A DNA stretch of 64,000 bases from Paraburkholderia sprentiae WSM5005 (GCF_001865575.2 NZ_CP017561.2:1798001-1862000); one strand, 5' to 3'. Counted from the first letter of the stretch, positions 16,370 through 25,071 are shown. A program made the numbers and translations. The notes: generated by a model not told the origin, from the letters alone.

Positions 16370-16401
16370 ATTCAACTTTATTATAGCATTCAACTTTGAA
16401 T
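16370..16401. promoter_or_regulatory. Repeated ATTCAACTTT motif upstream of marR (possible operator)
   Basis: ATTCAACTTT occurs at 16370-16379 and again at 16388-16397, 18 bp apart. The second copy extends into the inverted repeat ATTCAA-CT-TTGAAT (16388-16401), and TTATAG between the copies could be a -10 box. The position between divergent marR and GntR-remnant genes fits an operator. Confidence 0.35.
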
Positions 16402-16448
16402 ACTATCATTACTTCGGACGAGGGGAAATTGGGGCGCTTTCTGAGCTT

Positions 16449-16563
16449 GACGGGGCGGACTTTCCTACCCAAATCGCAGCGGAAAGGCAAAACTGATCAA
16501 TCGAGGCTCACTGGCGCTGAGTTCGAATTGCGCCGCGCTGACCTTGGCGACCGCTTGGAACGG
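16449..16563 (+). pseudogene. Frameshifted GntR remnant facing the porin gene
   Basis: Short fragments in shifting frames match the N-terminal part of the two intact GntR regulators: ELDGADFPTQIAAE from 16443-16484, KLINRGSLA from the next frame (about 16489-16515) and EFELRRADLGDRLER from about 16519-16563. The homologous stretch in the intact regulator reads VDFPSQIAS...LINRGTLAPGLQLRQSDLAERF. Two frameshifts and loss of everything after the first DNA-binding helix make it a pseudogene. It points toward the minus-strand porin, as the intact GntR at 22785 points toward the porin remnant. Confidence 0.65.
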
Positions 16564-16660
16564 ACGGATAGCAGTATTTGCGGCCCCCGATGCATAACCC
16601 AAGAAGACCACGACAGCGATGACGAAAACATGGTCATCGCTGCCGTTCCTCAATGAAGCA

Positions 16661-17848
16661 TCAGAATCGATGCATCATGCCAAGCTGGAAAACAGTCTGG
16701 ATATTGCCGCTTGCCACGATGTTCCCGATTTCTGCAGCGTATGCGCCGTTGGTGCGTTGATATACGCCGGCGGCATAGACCGCGGTGCGTCTCGACAGCG
16801 TGTACGTCAACTGCAACGCGGCCTGGTTGATCACCACGTTCTTCAGCAACGCGTTACCATTTTCGTAGGTATAAGCGCCGCCGAGGTTCCAGGCCGGTGA
16901 GAAGTCATATCCCACGCCACCAGCCAGGGCGTAAATCTTGGCCCCCGTATGGGTGTTGCGCGCGTCGCTATACATCCCGGAGACAGTGAAATGGCCGAAC
17001 TTCGTCCTTGCTCCGGCGAGCAGGTTGGCGATGCCACTATGTCCATTGTTGACCGGCGCATAGTTCTGCTCAGTGTAAACAACAGCAGCACGCGTTTCAC
17101 CATTCCGGAAGCTGATCGCCGCGCTTTTTCCGGCCCCGTTGTTGAAGTCGCCCGCTGTGCCGCCGAAGCTATACATGACGCCAGCCGACAGCCCGGCATA
17201 TTTCTCCGATACAACCTTGATGGCATTCGCCATCCGCTTGCCGCCGACACGATCCCAGTTGATGGCCGCTAATCCAGAAAGTTGGCCGTTCGTCGTGATA
17301 GGCGCGAACGGGCCGCCCGAGACGGCGCCAGCAATCTGCGCCGGCCCTGAAACGCCGAGCAGGTCGGCACCGAAGCTACCGGTCCGGAAGTTGAGCATAC
17401 CGCCAGCGATGCCCGTTGCCGGATCGATACCACCAATCAGGTAGTAGTCGAAGGCGAAGTCGTTCTGGCGCCCGAGGCGGAAGCTGCCAATCCCTGCTTG
17501 ACCGAGTCCGACCCACGACGAGTTCTCGAACATCGCGCCGCGCGACTGCGGATCAAGTCCCCCTGTGCTCAGGCTGATCATCGAGTCGAGGCTGAAGTTT
17601 GCGCGCAGGCCCCCTCCCATGTCCTCGCTCCCGCGGAAGAAAAACTTGGTGGGAAAGATGGCGGAATCCTGCATTTGATACAAACGGGCCCCACCTGAAT
17701 CTCGATAGGTGGCGACACCTTCGTCAAGAAATCCCCCAAGCATGACGCTACTTTGCGCATGGGCGGCCGTAACGCTCATGCAAACTGATGCGCATGCAAG
17801 CGGCACCGCGGCCCACCGGTGTTTCCTCCACGTCCCCTGGCGATTCAT
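16661..17848 (-). CDS. Gram-negative outer-membrane porin (OpcP/OmpC-like, porin_4)
   Basis: 395-residue trimeric-porin type protein. A signal peptide (basic start, hydrophobic core, cleavage after VTAAHA) leads to QSSVMLGGFLDEGVATY, the usual first strand of Burkholderiales porins. Typical strand motifs follow: KFFFRGSEDMGGGLRANFSLD, then FENSSWVGLG, GSFRLGRQNDFAFDY. The chain ends in an aromatic (...MMHRF), the outer-membrane assembly signal. It probably lets small aromatic acids or other anions into the periplasm. ATG at 17848 with an AGGAGAATG-like site. A truncated paralogue lies at 22036-22723. Confidence 0.92.
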   Translation of the reverse strand: MNRQGTWRKHRWAAVPLACASVCMSVTAAHAQSSVMLGGFLDEGVATYRDSGGARLYQMQDSAIFPTKFFFRGSEDMGGGLRANFSLDSMISLSTGGLDPQSRGAMFENSSWVGLGQAGIGSFRLGRQNDFAFDYYLIGGIDPATGIAGGMLNFRTGSFGADLLGVSGPAQIAGAVSGGPFAPITTNGQLSGLAAINWDRVGGKRMANAIKVVSEKYAGLSAGVMYSFGGTAGDFNNGAGKSAAISFRNGETRAAVVYTEQNYAPVNNGHSGIANLLAGARTKFGHFTVSGMYSDARNTHTGAKIYALAGGVGYDFSPAWNLGGAYTYENGNALLKNVVINQAALQLTYTLSRRTAVYAAGVYQRTNGAYAAEIGNIVASGNIQTVFQLGMMHRF

Positions 17849-18378
17849 ACATTCTCCTGATTGTTATATGTGGTCTCTGAAACCGACTTCTATTGAATTA
17901 GAAACGCGAGTAGGTCAATTTGTTACGCTGGTCCGTTGCCCTCCTGGAGATGTGCAGCATCCAATGCGGCGTCGGGACCCGGCGGGACGCCCGAAGAAAT
18001 TCTTGAATGACGAGCGCCTGGGGCGGTGCCAGTTGCCCGTAGGCACCGACCAAATAGAGAAAGGGGCCGGCGTCGGCCCGGTTGTCGACCACCCCTAGTA
18101 GCCATGAGCTTGCCCACACAATCTTCCGACTCCTCACGGCCATCAATCTTCTAATCGTTCACTCCGTGCGGGCCCGCGGATCAGCCTTCAGCACCATGTT
18201 CGACTTCGGATTCGCATGATCTCGATAACGCTTTTCTAACGCATCCTGATACCACCTGATGCGCACCACATAATGCCGATCGCAACCGCCTCCCCGACGG
18301 AAACGTAAGCAGCAACCGACGTCTTGATTGCCAATCCGGCGGTCGATACCGCGCTAATCGCACCGACATGGGAGAGAG
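17849..18378. other. Porin upstream region and unassigned sequence
   Basis: The first 60 nt are A+T-rich and should hold the porin promoter. The remainder, to 18378, has a minus-strand frame (17898-18146) whose C-terminal half has coding-like composition, but I cannot assign it to a family. No reliable gene. Confidence 0.35.
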
Positions 18379-18678
18379 TCACCATCCATCCCACATCGGA
18401 TCCCCGGAACGGGTTGGATAGATATGGGTCGACAGAGGATATTCGCCAAGCTGTATGCCTGCGATCGAAATGCCTTTCACTATCATCCTCGCGATCAAAG
18501 CCACGTTTTCGGCTGTCGTAGTTGCCCCGCCACCATGACCCGATGACAGAAGAGAAAGCGCGCTCGCAGCCGTGACCCCGCGGACCGCGAAGAGCCGCGT
18601 GTCACGAAGATGCGTGGCGGAAAGCAGGGTGCGCATGCCAACGTGTTCCACTGGGAGCGCGCACCTAAAAGCAGGCAC
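18379..18678 (-). pseudogene. Possible VirB11/TrbB-type secretion ATPase fragment
   Basis: A 99-residue minus-strand frame contains LLSATHLRDTRLFAVRG, then SALSLLSSGHGGGATTTAEN and ARMIVKG. This resembles the segment of VirB11-family ATPases around the His box (R-PDRI-L-E-RG ... SGH-GS-TT-HA ... LM-K). Walker A, the N-terminal domain and the C-terminus are absent and the key histidine of the HA motif is lost, so at most it is a remnant of a conjugation or type IV secretion locus. The match is by eye and imperfect. Confidence 0.35.
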
Positions 18679-18860
18679 AATAGAATTCGTTGCCGTCAGT
18701 CAAAATAGTATTTAGAGACGCCTACAATGTCAATGAACCATATTCTGGTGAAAACCCTTGGCTTCCCCAACTGGCGCAATTTGCCAGTCAATGGTGCCGG
18801 TTCGCGACTATTGAGTTGCGCGTTATAACCTTTCGCACCTATCACGACCTTGTGCTGTGA

Positions 18861-19270
18861 TGCCGCGTGAGGTCGCAGCAGCTAAGGCCTTTTTCACCAA
18901 GGCAATCAAGCATCACGGCGACCACGGGAGACGGCCACGCCATATGGGTGTGCAGCGTCGCACCGGGCTGGGCGTGAGATGAAGTCCTATGGACTGCTTC
19001 CAAGGATGCGAAGGTGCGCTCCTCGAAGTACCTCAACAACCTGATCGAACAAGACCACCGTCACATCAAGTCCAGGACAAATGTGATGCGCAGTCGGCGA
19101 TACCGTCGAAGCGTGCATCGGACAGCACCGGATCGTACTGCGCGCCGTTTCATGTACCGGAGAAGCATTCATTCGCAAACGCGGGCGATGCGCGACGCGC
19201 ATCCATGGTGTACGCCGAACAGCTTATTGACCGCGGCGCGCTCGGCCCGTTGACGCCGCTCGAGCAATGA
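18861..19270 (+). pseudogene. IS6-family (IS240/IS26-like) transposase remnant
   Basis: Fragments of a DDE transposase of the IS6 family. A central piece reads REVAAAKAFFTKAIKHHG (about 18866-18920). A C-terminal piece, SSKYLNNLIEQDHRHIKSRT (about 19020-19080), contains the last acidic residue region and is followed by a diverged tail to about 19270. The N-terminal helix-turn-helix and first Asp are missing, and the frames are not continuous. No ends could be defined. Confidence 0.7.
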
Positions 19271-19960
19271 CCCTAAGCGATCCTCCTTACACGATCAAAG
19301 TCGGAGAACCGCGCCCGGGCATGGTTACGAATCGTCGGTAACTGCATGCCATCACCCAACGGCCTCCTACATCGAGCCCGTTTCGAACCGATTGAGCAGT
19401 ACCAACGCACAACACGCCCGCTTAAGTTAAACTTAGTTACCGCGTAAATGATCTGGAAAGTCTGCGGAGCTTCAATCGCTACGTGGTCTACCAATGCCAT
19501 AGCTGCGCATTCTTTTGCGTTCGGAACGTAATCCTTATTTAGAACCTTTTGACAAGCAACACGTAGCTTCGCGCATGTAGGCGATGCGGTCGGAAAGTGC
19601 CCGATTCATCTTCGACACTGATTGCCCGTGGTAAGAGGCGGCACACCAAAAAGGAAAGTAACCATCTCGAATGGCAACGTGACGGCGACGGCCGACGGCA
19701 GCCCACCGTCAGCCGTGACCGTCTACGGTCACCCGAGCGGCAGTGGCGTCACGCAACGGTCGTCCGGCGGACCGCGCTTCTACACCCTTCCCTGCCATTT
19801 ACTCGAGCGGCGCGACAGAGGCACCTGCAATACGGTGGCGTTCAAGCACTGGCGCGACGAAACCGTTTCGTTTCATGTCCTCAACGAACTCATGCAACAC
19901 CTTCACAGCCATTTCGCCCCGACTCCTGGCGATCCCATCGCCTGCCGGATGACCATGAAG

Positions 19961-20301
19961 GGCACTGTCAGGTTGGTGGGGAGGCAGCGGTAGAATGAAG
20001 TGATGAAAAAACGAAATCGCCTTATCACGGCCACCGCTTCCCTGCGGTCATCATCAGTTGCGCGGCTCGCTGGTATTTCCGGTTCAGCCTGAGCTTGCGC
20101 GACATCGAGGAGTTGATGCTCGAGCGTGGTGTCGTGGTCACGTGCGAAACGATCCGTTGCTGGTGCGACAAGTTCGGCGCTCGATTCGCCCAGTGCGCGA
20201 AGACGGCGCGGCGCAAGCCGGGCAGCACCTGGCATCTGGACGAGCTGTTCGTGACGCTGCGCGACGAGCCGTATCTGCTGTGGCGTGCAGTGGACGAGCA
20301 T
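19961..20301 (+). pseudogene. IS6-family insertion sequence, 5' part only
   Basis: A second IS6-type element, cut after its first third. GGCACTGTCA at 19961 resembles the GGCACTGTTGCAAA ends of the family. The coding part, from about 20016, reads CGHRFPAVIIS, then YFRFSLSLRDIEELMLERGV and ETIRCWCDKFG, and STWHLDELFVTL and WRAVDEH, the typical start of an IS240-like transposase up to and including the first catalytic Asp (WHLDE). Homology stops at about 20301. The frame continues to 20535 with unrelated residues (AVLKSVGEVKAAVAEGRA, LHLFESFPGHADYLD) that may be the end of another broken gene. There is one frameshift upstream of 20095. Confidence 0.7.
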
Positions 20302-20646
20302 TTGCGCCGATCTCGATGCGCTGGTGACGAACACGCGGCAGTGCTGAAGTCGGTCGGCGAGGTGAAGGCCGCGGTCGCGGAAGGACGGGCCGGCGCGGAA
20401 CTGGCGCGCGAGCTCGGCCTGCATCTGTTCGAGTCGTTTCCCGGTCACGCGGACTACCTGGACTCGGCGCTAGCGGCATGGATGACGAAGCGGACGTTGG
20501 GCGGCAAGCCGGTCGTGTTCAGAAGTTCGAACTGAACTGTCGTCCCCGCTCTTGAGCCCGTCTGCGCACGGACGCGCGAAGCCGGAAAAGCACTACTTCG
20601 CGGCCGATGTATTACGGTCCGCGACGACTGGCCCTGCCTCGATTAT

Positions 20647-20685
20647 GCGTACAGCAGGAATTTTGATAATTTCCTGCTTGTACGC
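20647..20685. repeat. 39-bp near-perfect inverted repeat with an A+T-rich centre
   Basis: GCGTACA-GCAGGAA (20647-20660) pairs with TTCCTGC-T-TGTACGC (20671-20685), with a single bulged T, around AATTTTGATAATTT-like sequence. It lies 47 nt beyond the stop of the minus-strand gene at 20732. It could terminate that gene, although no clear T-run follows, or be a protein-binding site of a lost replicon or integrative element. Confidence 0.55.
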
Positions 20686-20731
20686 AGGGTTGTATGCCTC
20701 GAACACGAATTACTGACAGGCCCGATTTAGG

Positions 20732-20980
20732 CTACGCAAACAGACGCTCCAAAGCCATCTCTGGCAACGCCGGAGCAGGAGGAAAGACCTTCCAGCATCC
20801 GTCGTCGTGCCGAAAGAAGAACAGCGCGAGTCTTTCGCTGCCGTATACGGTCTCGACGCACACGAAACGCCCTTTGCCCGAGCGCGGACGGCCCACTGCC
20901 GTCACCCTTGCGCTCTCTGGAGGTTGCAACCCGAGCCACTTTTCAACTACGAAACGTAAAGATTGCTCTCCGGTCTTCAT
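20732..20980 (-). CDS. Conserved hypothetical protein, 82 aa
   Basis: Best-supported small gene in the decayed region. ATG 20980 is preceded by AGAGGAT at proper spacing. The product is compact and basic, with alternating aromatic strands (RFVVEKWLG, FVCVETVYG, LALFFFRHDDGCWKVFPP), no signal peptide and no membrane helix. I recall similar short proteins with an FFFRHDDG motif as hypotheticals on Burkholderia plasmids and islands, but know no function. An in-frame upstream extension to 21199 is Arg-rich and lacks a ribosome site. Confidence 0.6.
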   Translation of the reverse strand: MKTGEQSLRFVVEKWLGLQPPESARVTAVGRPRSGKGRFVCVETVYGSERLALFFFRHDDGCWKVFPPAPALPEMALERLFA

Positions 20981-21144
20981 CACTTTATCCTCTCTGTCCC
21001 GCGAAAAGGCGCCTGTCGATGCACTGTGCCGATGTTGGGTGCCCGTGCGAACCCCGAGTAGAAAAGATGAGCTCCGAAGTAGAGCCGCAACCACGTGACG
21101 ACGTACTCCCAGGGTGATGCGTTGGCGCAATTCATTCAAGTTTC

Positions 21145-21453
21145 CTAATCTAAATGCTCGTGATCGATTTGCACGACCATCCGGCCACAGCATTTGCATT
21201 TACCCCGACAGCCCGCTAGGCCAGCGCGCGGTGCGACGCAAACTGCACCATCCGTTGGCTGTAAAAACTGCAACATATTATTTAATTCGGCATTCACAAT
21301 GTTATGCGCCTTGGCCACGAGACACAAGGGTTGCGATTGACGGGTATACCCGGGATGTTCGAGAACGTGCTTCAACTCATACGGCGTCTGAACGACCGGA
21401 GGCCGGATGTTCAACGTCACGCTTTGGGTGAGGGTTTCCCGCCCCGCTTTCAC
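21145..21453 (-). CDS. Hypothetical cysteine-containing small protein (doubtful)
   Basis: A GTG-initiated frame of about 102 codons. The C-terminal third is Cys/Gly-rich (GLAGCRGKCKCCGRMVVQIDHEH) and could form a small metal site; the N-terminal part (NIRPPVVQTPYELKHVLEHPG) looks coding-like. No family recognised and no strong ribosome site, so it may be a remnant or chance frame. Confidence 0.3.
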   Translation of the reverse strand: MKAGRETLTQSVTLNIRPPVVQTPYELKHVLEHPGYTRQSQPLCLVAKAHNIVNAELNNMLQFLQPTDGAVCVAPRAGLAGCRGKCKCCGRMVVQIDHEHLD

Positions 21454-21639
21454 GTCCGAGCGCGCTTAGAGATCGCGCTTCGAGCGAAGCGATCAGATGC
21501 TTTTCCCGCCACCAGTCGCAATCATGATTCGGGGTGTTGTCACCGGGTCTGGTGGGTGGCTGGTGATCGCTAATAGGGGTTCGGTCAGGATATCTTGGGG
21601 CCGTCCGTAACGTGGATGCCGAGACCTGCAAAGGTTTCG

Positions 21640-22033
21640 ATGCAAGAAAACCAACAACATGACTCAGTCGACGTATTCGTCGGCGTCGATGTCGGCAAAG
21701 GCCGCTATCACACCGTCGCTCTGGATCGGACCGGAAAACACCTGTACAACAAAGCGCTGCCCAACGATGAGGCCATACTGCGTGCCCTGATCACCGAGCT
21801 CAAGACGCACGAGCAACTGCTGTTCGTCGTCGACCAGCCCGCGACGATTGGCGCGTTGCCCGTGGCAGTCGCCCGCGATGAAGGCGTCCCGGTCGCCTAT
21901 CTGCCGGGTCTGGCCATGCGCCGCATCGCCGCTCTGCATGCCGGTGAGGCCAAGACCGACGCCCGCGATGCCGCCATCATTGCGGAAGCCGCCCGCTCGA
22001 TGCCGCATACGCTGCGCTCGCTTCGAGTGGCTG
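21640..22033 (+). pseudogene. IS110-family transposase, N-terminal fragment fused to a porin remnant
   Basis: ATG 21640 starts an IS110-type DEDD transposase: VDVFVGVDVGKGRYHTVALD carries the first catalytic Asp, HEQLLFVVDQPATIGALPVA the second acidic region, and GEAKTDARDAAIIAEAAR the DARDA motif. Homology ends after SLRVAD at about 22030, where intact family members continue into the linker and the C-terminal transposase_20 domain. From 22033 on the DNA matches the porin gene instead. The element was therefore truncated by deletion or recombination, and no right end remains. Confidence 0.8.
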
Positions 22034-22035
22034 AT

Positions 22036-22723
22036 TTCTGGACGAGAGCATCGCGGCTTATCGGGATGCGAATGGCTCTCGCCCAATCCAGATGCAGGAC
22101 TCTGCGATCTTTCCGACGAAGTTCTTCTTTCGCGGGACGAGGACCTCGACGGTGGGCTCAGCGCCAATTTCAGCCTGGACTCCCTGATCAGTCTGAGCAC
22201 CGGCAACATTGACCCGCACTCGCGCGGGGCGCTGTTCGAGAACTCCGCTTCGGTCGGGATGCGCCAGACAGGGCTGGGCTTTTTCCGCATGGGGCAACAG
22301 AATGATTTTGCCTTCGACTACTTCTGATCGACGGCATTGATCCCGCAACGGTAGCAGCAGGAGGCATGCTGAACTTTCGCACCGGAAGCGTCGGCAGCCG
22401 AACTGCTCTGTGTCGCGGGTCCCGCGCAGATCGGCGCGGCGGCCGGCGTCACGAGGAGGCTTTGCGCGATACCGATCTGCCTGGCACCGAGTTCGGTCCA
22501 GCAGAACATCCAGTTTCCGATTGCTCTTCTCTAGCTGATGCCGTCATCGCCTGCTCCTGATCGAGTTGAACGAAGAGCATTGTGCGATCGCCTCTACGCG
22601 AGATCTATAACGCCCATGGCTTACCGCTTACCTACGAACGGCGCTTACCCTGCCAAAATTGGCACTGCGGCGGCGGGCAAGATCCAGTCGGTCCCCGCTG
22701 CCGGGATGCAGTTGCGGTTCTAG
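22036..22723 (+). pseudogene. Porin remnant (paralogue of 16661-17848)
   Basis: Starting at about 22036 the sequence encodes LDESIAAYRDANGSRPIQ, then MQDSAIFPTKFFFRG, ANFSLDSLISLSTGNIDPHS, FENSASVGMRQTGLGFFRMG and QQNDFAFDYF, collinear with residues 36-135 of the intact porin. A stop at about 22325 and frameshifts (the first near 22130) break it. The middle is lost and the last strands reappear at about 22615-22723 (TNGAYPAKIGTAAAGKIQSV, ending MQLRF then stop). The signal peptide is replaced by the IS110 fragment. Not functional. It converges on the intact GntR gene 61 nt away. Confidence 0.78.
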
Positions 22724-22784
22724 AAGCAGCGAAACGGGCGCGCCGCGGACCAGCCTGATCCCGGCGGCCCCTTAATGAACATTC

Positions 22785-23462
22785 CTAAACGCCGCGCGCA
22801 GCCAAAACCGCCATCAAGCCTTGGAGCACGATGGCGCGGCCCTTGTCGTAGGTGCTCAGGAGCAGTTTGCGATCTTTCGCCGACAATGCCTTGAGAAGCT
22901 GTTCCTCGATTCGCGCGTCGAGGTGCGTACCTTGGCGCGTGATGTCCGCCGCCAACGAGCGATACCGATCGGTCAGGCGCATCAGCCGCAAAGCTTCACG
23001 CTTTAGGATCTTGTTTTCTGACAGGTCGAAGATCGCGTCGTGAAACGCCCGGTGGCGCTCAATCCAGGCGTCGCGCGAGCCGCTTGCCAGTAACTGGTTG
23101 AGCTCGGCCACCATTGCCTTGAGGCTCTTCAACTGGGGCGGGCTGGGCCAGACAATGGTGGCGAGCAACTCGGATTCAAGCAGATGGCGCATCCGATAGA
23201 GTTGACGTGCCTCGTCACTGGACAAGGGCGCCACGAAAAACCCACGATTCGGGTCGTGTTCGATGATGCCCTCAGCTGCCAGAAGCTTGAGCGCTTCGCG
23301 GACTGGCACGCGACTAATGCCAAAACGTTCGGCCAGATCGGACTGGCGAAGTTGCAAGCCGGGCGCGAGTGTTCCGCGATTGATCAGTCTGCGCATCTCC
23401 GACGCGATCTGGGACGGGAAGTCGACCCCATCAAGTTCTGTAATTGTCACGATGACGCCCAA
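22785..23462 (-). CDS. GntR-family regulator, FadR/FCD subfamily (intact copy 2)
   Basis: Close paralogue of the regulator at 11559. Of 225 residues, the DNA-binding half is nearly identical (LAPGLQLRQSDLAERFGISR, VPVREALKLLAAEGIIEHD), and the FCD domain is diverged but collinear (WIERHRAFHDAIFDLSENK, LMRLTDRYRSLAAD). Conserved recognition helix with diverged ligand domain predicts overlapping operators but different effectors. The first codon is uncertain: TTG 23462 or GTG 23450, both without a good ribosome site. TATAAT lies at 23487-23482 on this strand, so the leader is very short here as well. Its downstream neighbour is a broken porin gene in convergent orientation. Confidence 0.9.
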   Translation of the reverse strand: MGVIVTITELDGVDFPSQIASEMRRLINRGTLAPGLQLRQSDLAERFGISRVPVREALKLLAAEGIIEHDPNRGFFVAPLSSDEARQLYRMRHLLESELLATIVWPSPPQLKSLKAMVAELNQLLASGSRDAWIERHRAFHDAIFDLSENKILKREALRLMRLTDRYRSLAADITRQGTHLDARIEEQLLKALSAKDRKLLLSTYDKGRAIVLQGLMAVLAARGV

Positions 23463-24083
23463 GGGTTGTATTCAATCCGAAATTATATCGTGATTGTCGA
23501 CGGCGAAAGGCGTCCGAGCCCTTGCTGCTTGGGCCGCCGGGGGGCGCTACATTCATTTATTACCGGCCGAGGACCGTGGTGACACGAGGCGAGGGTACAT
23601 CAAGTCTCGCTCGTCAACGAAGCTTGATCGCTCACTGCGTATGACCGCAAACGATGCACCAATGCAGTTGCGCATCGCATTAATGTCGAGGTCGCCCGGG
23701 CTCTCGAGGGCGCGGCGAACGCCGCCGGAACGGCCGGGTTCTCGATAGATGAGGCGCTCGGCATGAGCGACGCCCGAGTCGCGGTGAAGCGCTACTCTGT
23801 AAGGCTGCACTCTAAGCGTAGGCAGCCTTGAGCAGACGCAGTAGTAAAACTTACGAATGCGTGCAACGGTTCTCGAAAAGAACAAATTTCTGCAACGATC
23901 TGGGATTGCTTTTTGTAACCCGCCGTGCGAAAAATCGTTTTCCACTAAGCGCATCGGCCAGTCAGATTTCGCCGGTTTGGGAACCGACGTGGCGCAGCGA
24001 TCAACGCGGTCGTTGCGGCACAACACGTAGTATTCTCCAGTGCACACGGTCGATCCATCATCTGACTTCGAGGAGCCGGGCCA
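23463..24083. other. Boundary intergenic region between accessory and backbone DNA
   Basis: 621 nt. The left end carries the GntR promoter (TATAAT on the minus strand at 23482-23487). A plus-strand fragment at about 23680-23826 (VARALEGAANAAGTAGFSID, then ALGMSDARVAVKRY) looks coding but has no start and no family I recognise. A 208-codon minus-strand frame across 23553-24176 overlaps the start of nnrU, is Arg/Cys-rich and is not credible. Confidence 0.4.
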
Positions 24084-24776
24084 ATGGAAAGCATCGAGAT
24101 ACTCGTCGTGGCGGCATTCGCGTTTGTCGGCAGCCATTTTCTTTTGTCCCATCCGCTGCGCTCGGGGATGGTCCATGCGCTCGGCGAACGCGGCGCGATG
24201 GGCGTCTATTCGCTAATTGCGATATTGACATTCGGCTGGATGGTCATGGCTTACGACAGGACACCCGTGTCCGCGCCGCTATGGCCGGCCGGCGATGCGC
24301 TGTGGGCAGTGGTGACCGTGGTCATGCTGATCGCGTCGATCCTGCTGATGGGCTCGCTGATCCGCAACCCGGCCTTGCCTGCCATGCGCGGGCCCGCCGC
24401 GTTTCCCGACACCGCGCACGGCGTGTACGCGGTCACACGTCACCCGATGATGTGGTCGTTCGCCCTGTGGGGACTGTGTCATATCGCGGTGTTCCCGATC
24501 ACCCGCAACATCGTGCTTGCCGGGGCGATCATCGTCCTCGCGCTGGTCGGTGCCGCGTTACAGGACCGCAAGAAGCAGCGGCTGCAACCGGATCTGTGGC
24601 CCGTATGGGAATCGAAGACGAGCTATCTGCCGTTCGCGGCGATCGCCGCGGGCCGCGCGCGGCTGGGCGGGTTCGGCATGCACGCGCTGGCGGGCGGCGT
24701 CGTGCTCTGGCTCGTGGCGACCTGGGCTCATATCCCGCTCACCGGCTGGCCCGCCGGCATCTGGCGCTGGCTTTAA
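24084..24776 (+). CDS. NnrU-family integral membrane protein
   Basis: 230-residue inner-membrane protein with about six hydrophobic helices. It matches the NnrU family (linked to nitrite/nitric oxide metabolism, and related in fold to isoprenylcysteine methyltransferase-like membrane proteins). Diagnostic stretches are FVGSHFLLSHPLR near the N-terminus, GVYSLIAILTFGWMV, and HGVYAVTRHPMMWSFALWGL in the middle with the conserved RHPM and H residues. ATG 24084 follows GAGGAG. No other denitrification gene is nearby, as is common for this family in Burkholderiales. First clearly G+C-rich gene to the right of the decayed region. Confidence 0.88.
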   Translation: MESIEILVVAAFAFVGSHFLLSHPLRSGMVHALGERGAMGVYSLIAILTFGWMVMAYDRTPVSAPLWPAGDALWAVVTVVMLIASILLMGSLIRNPALPAMRGPAAFPDTAHGVYAVTRHPMMWSFALWGLCHIAVFPITRNIVLAGAIIVLALVGAALQDRKKQRLQPDLWPVWESKTSYLPFAAIAAGRARLGGFGMHALAGGVVLWLVATWAHIPLTGWPAGIWRWL

Positions 24777-24882
24777 CCGGCCAGTTGCCGGCCAACGCCG
24801 CCGCCGTCATCGAACAGACCCTGCCTGCCCGCGCGATGCGCCCTCTTCTCGCGCCGCGACGCAGGTATCAGCGCCGTTCGCG

Positions 24883-25071
24883 TTACCACTCCTTGACGGC
24901 CACGTCGTAGTTTTCGTCGTGGAATGCGACCAAAAACTCCTCGGGCATCAGCCAGGAGTCGACACTCACGCTTTGCGTGCCAACATCGACGCCGACTTTC
25001 GCGTCGGGATCCACCGACTTGATCGCATGCTCGATCTTCGAGACATCGTCGGCGCGGATTTCAGTTTTCAT
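24883..25071 (-). CDS. Small HMA-like protein, 62 aa
   Basis: A short protein with the beta-alpha-beta spacing of heavy-metal-associated domains: EIRADDVSKIEHAIKSVDP (helix 1), KVGVDVGTQSVSVDS (strands 2-3), EEFLVAFHDENYDVAV (helix 2 and last strand). It lacks the metal-binding C-x-x-C, so it probably does not carry copper. ATG 25071 is chosen; GTG 25083 in frame is possible. An upstream extension to 25191 is Pro/Gly/Arg-rich without homology. Convergent with nnrU. Confidence 0.65.
   Translation of the reverse strand: MKTEIRADDVSKIEHAIKSVDPDAKVGVDVGTQSVSVDSWLMPEEFLVAFHDENYDVAVKEW

Noticed and set aside
19622..19993. 123-codon plus-strand frame before the second IS6 fragment
   Set aside because: Its end runs into the presumed IS end, and no motif was found; at best a remnant.
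23553..24176. 207-codon minus-strand frame at the composition boundary
   Set aside because: Overlaps the start of nnrU, Arg/Cys/Ser-rich, no homology noticed.
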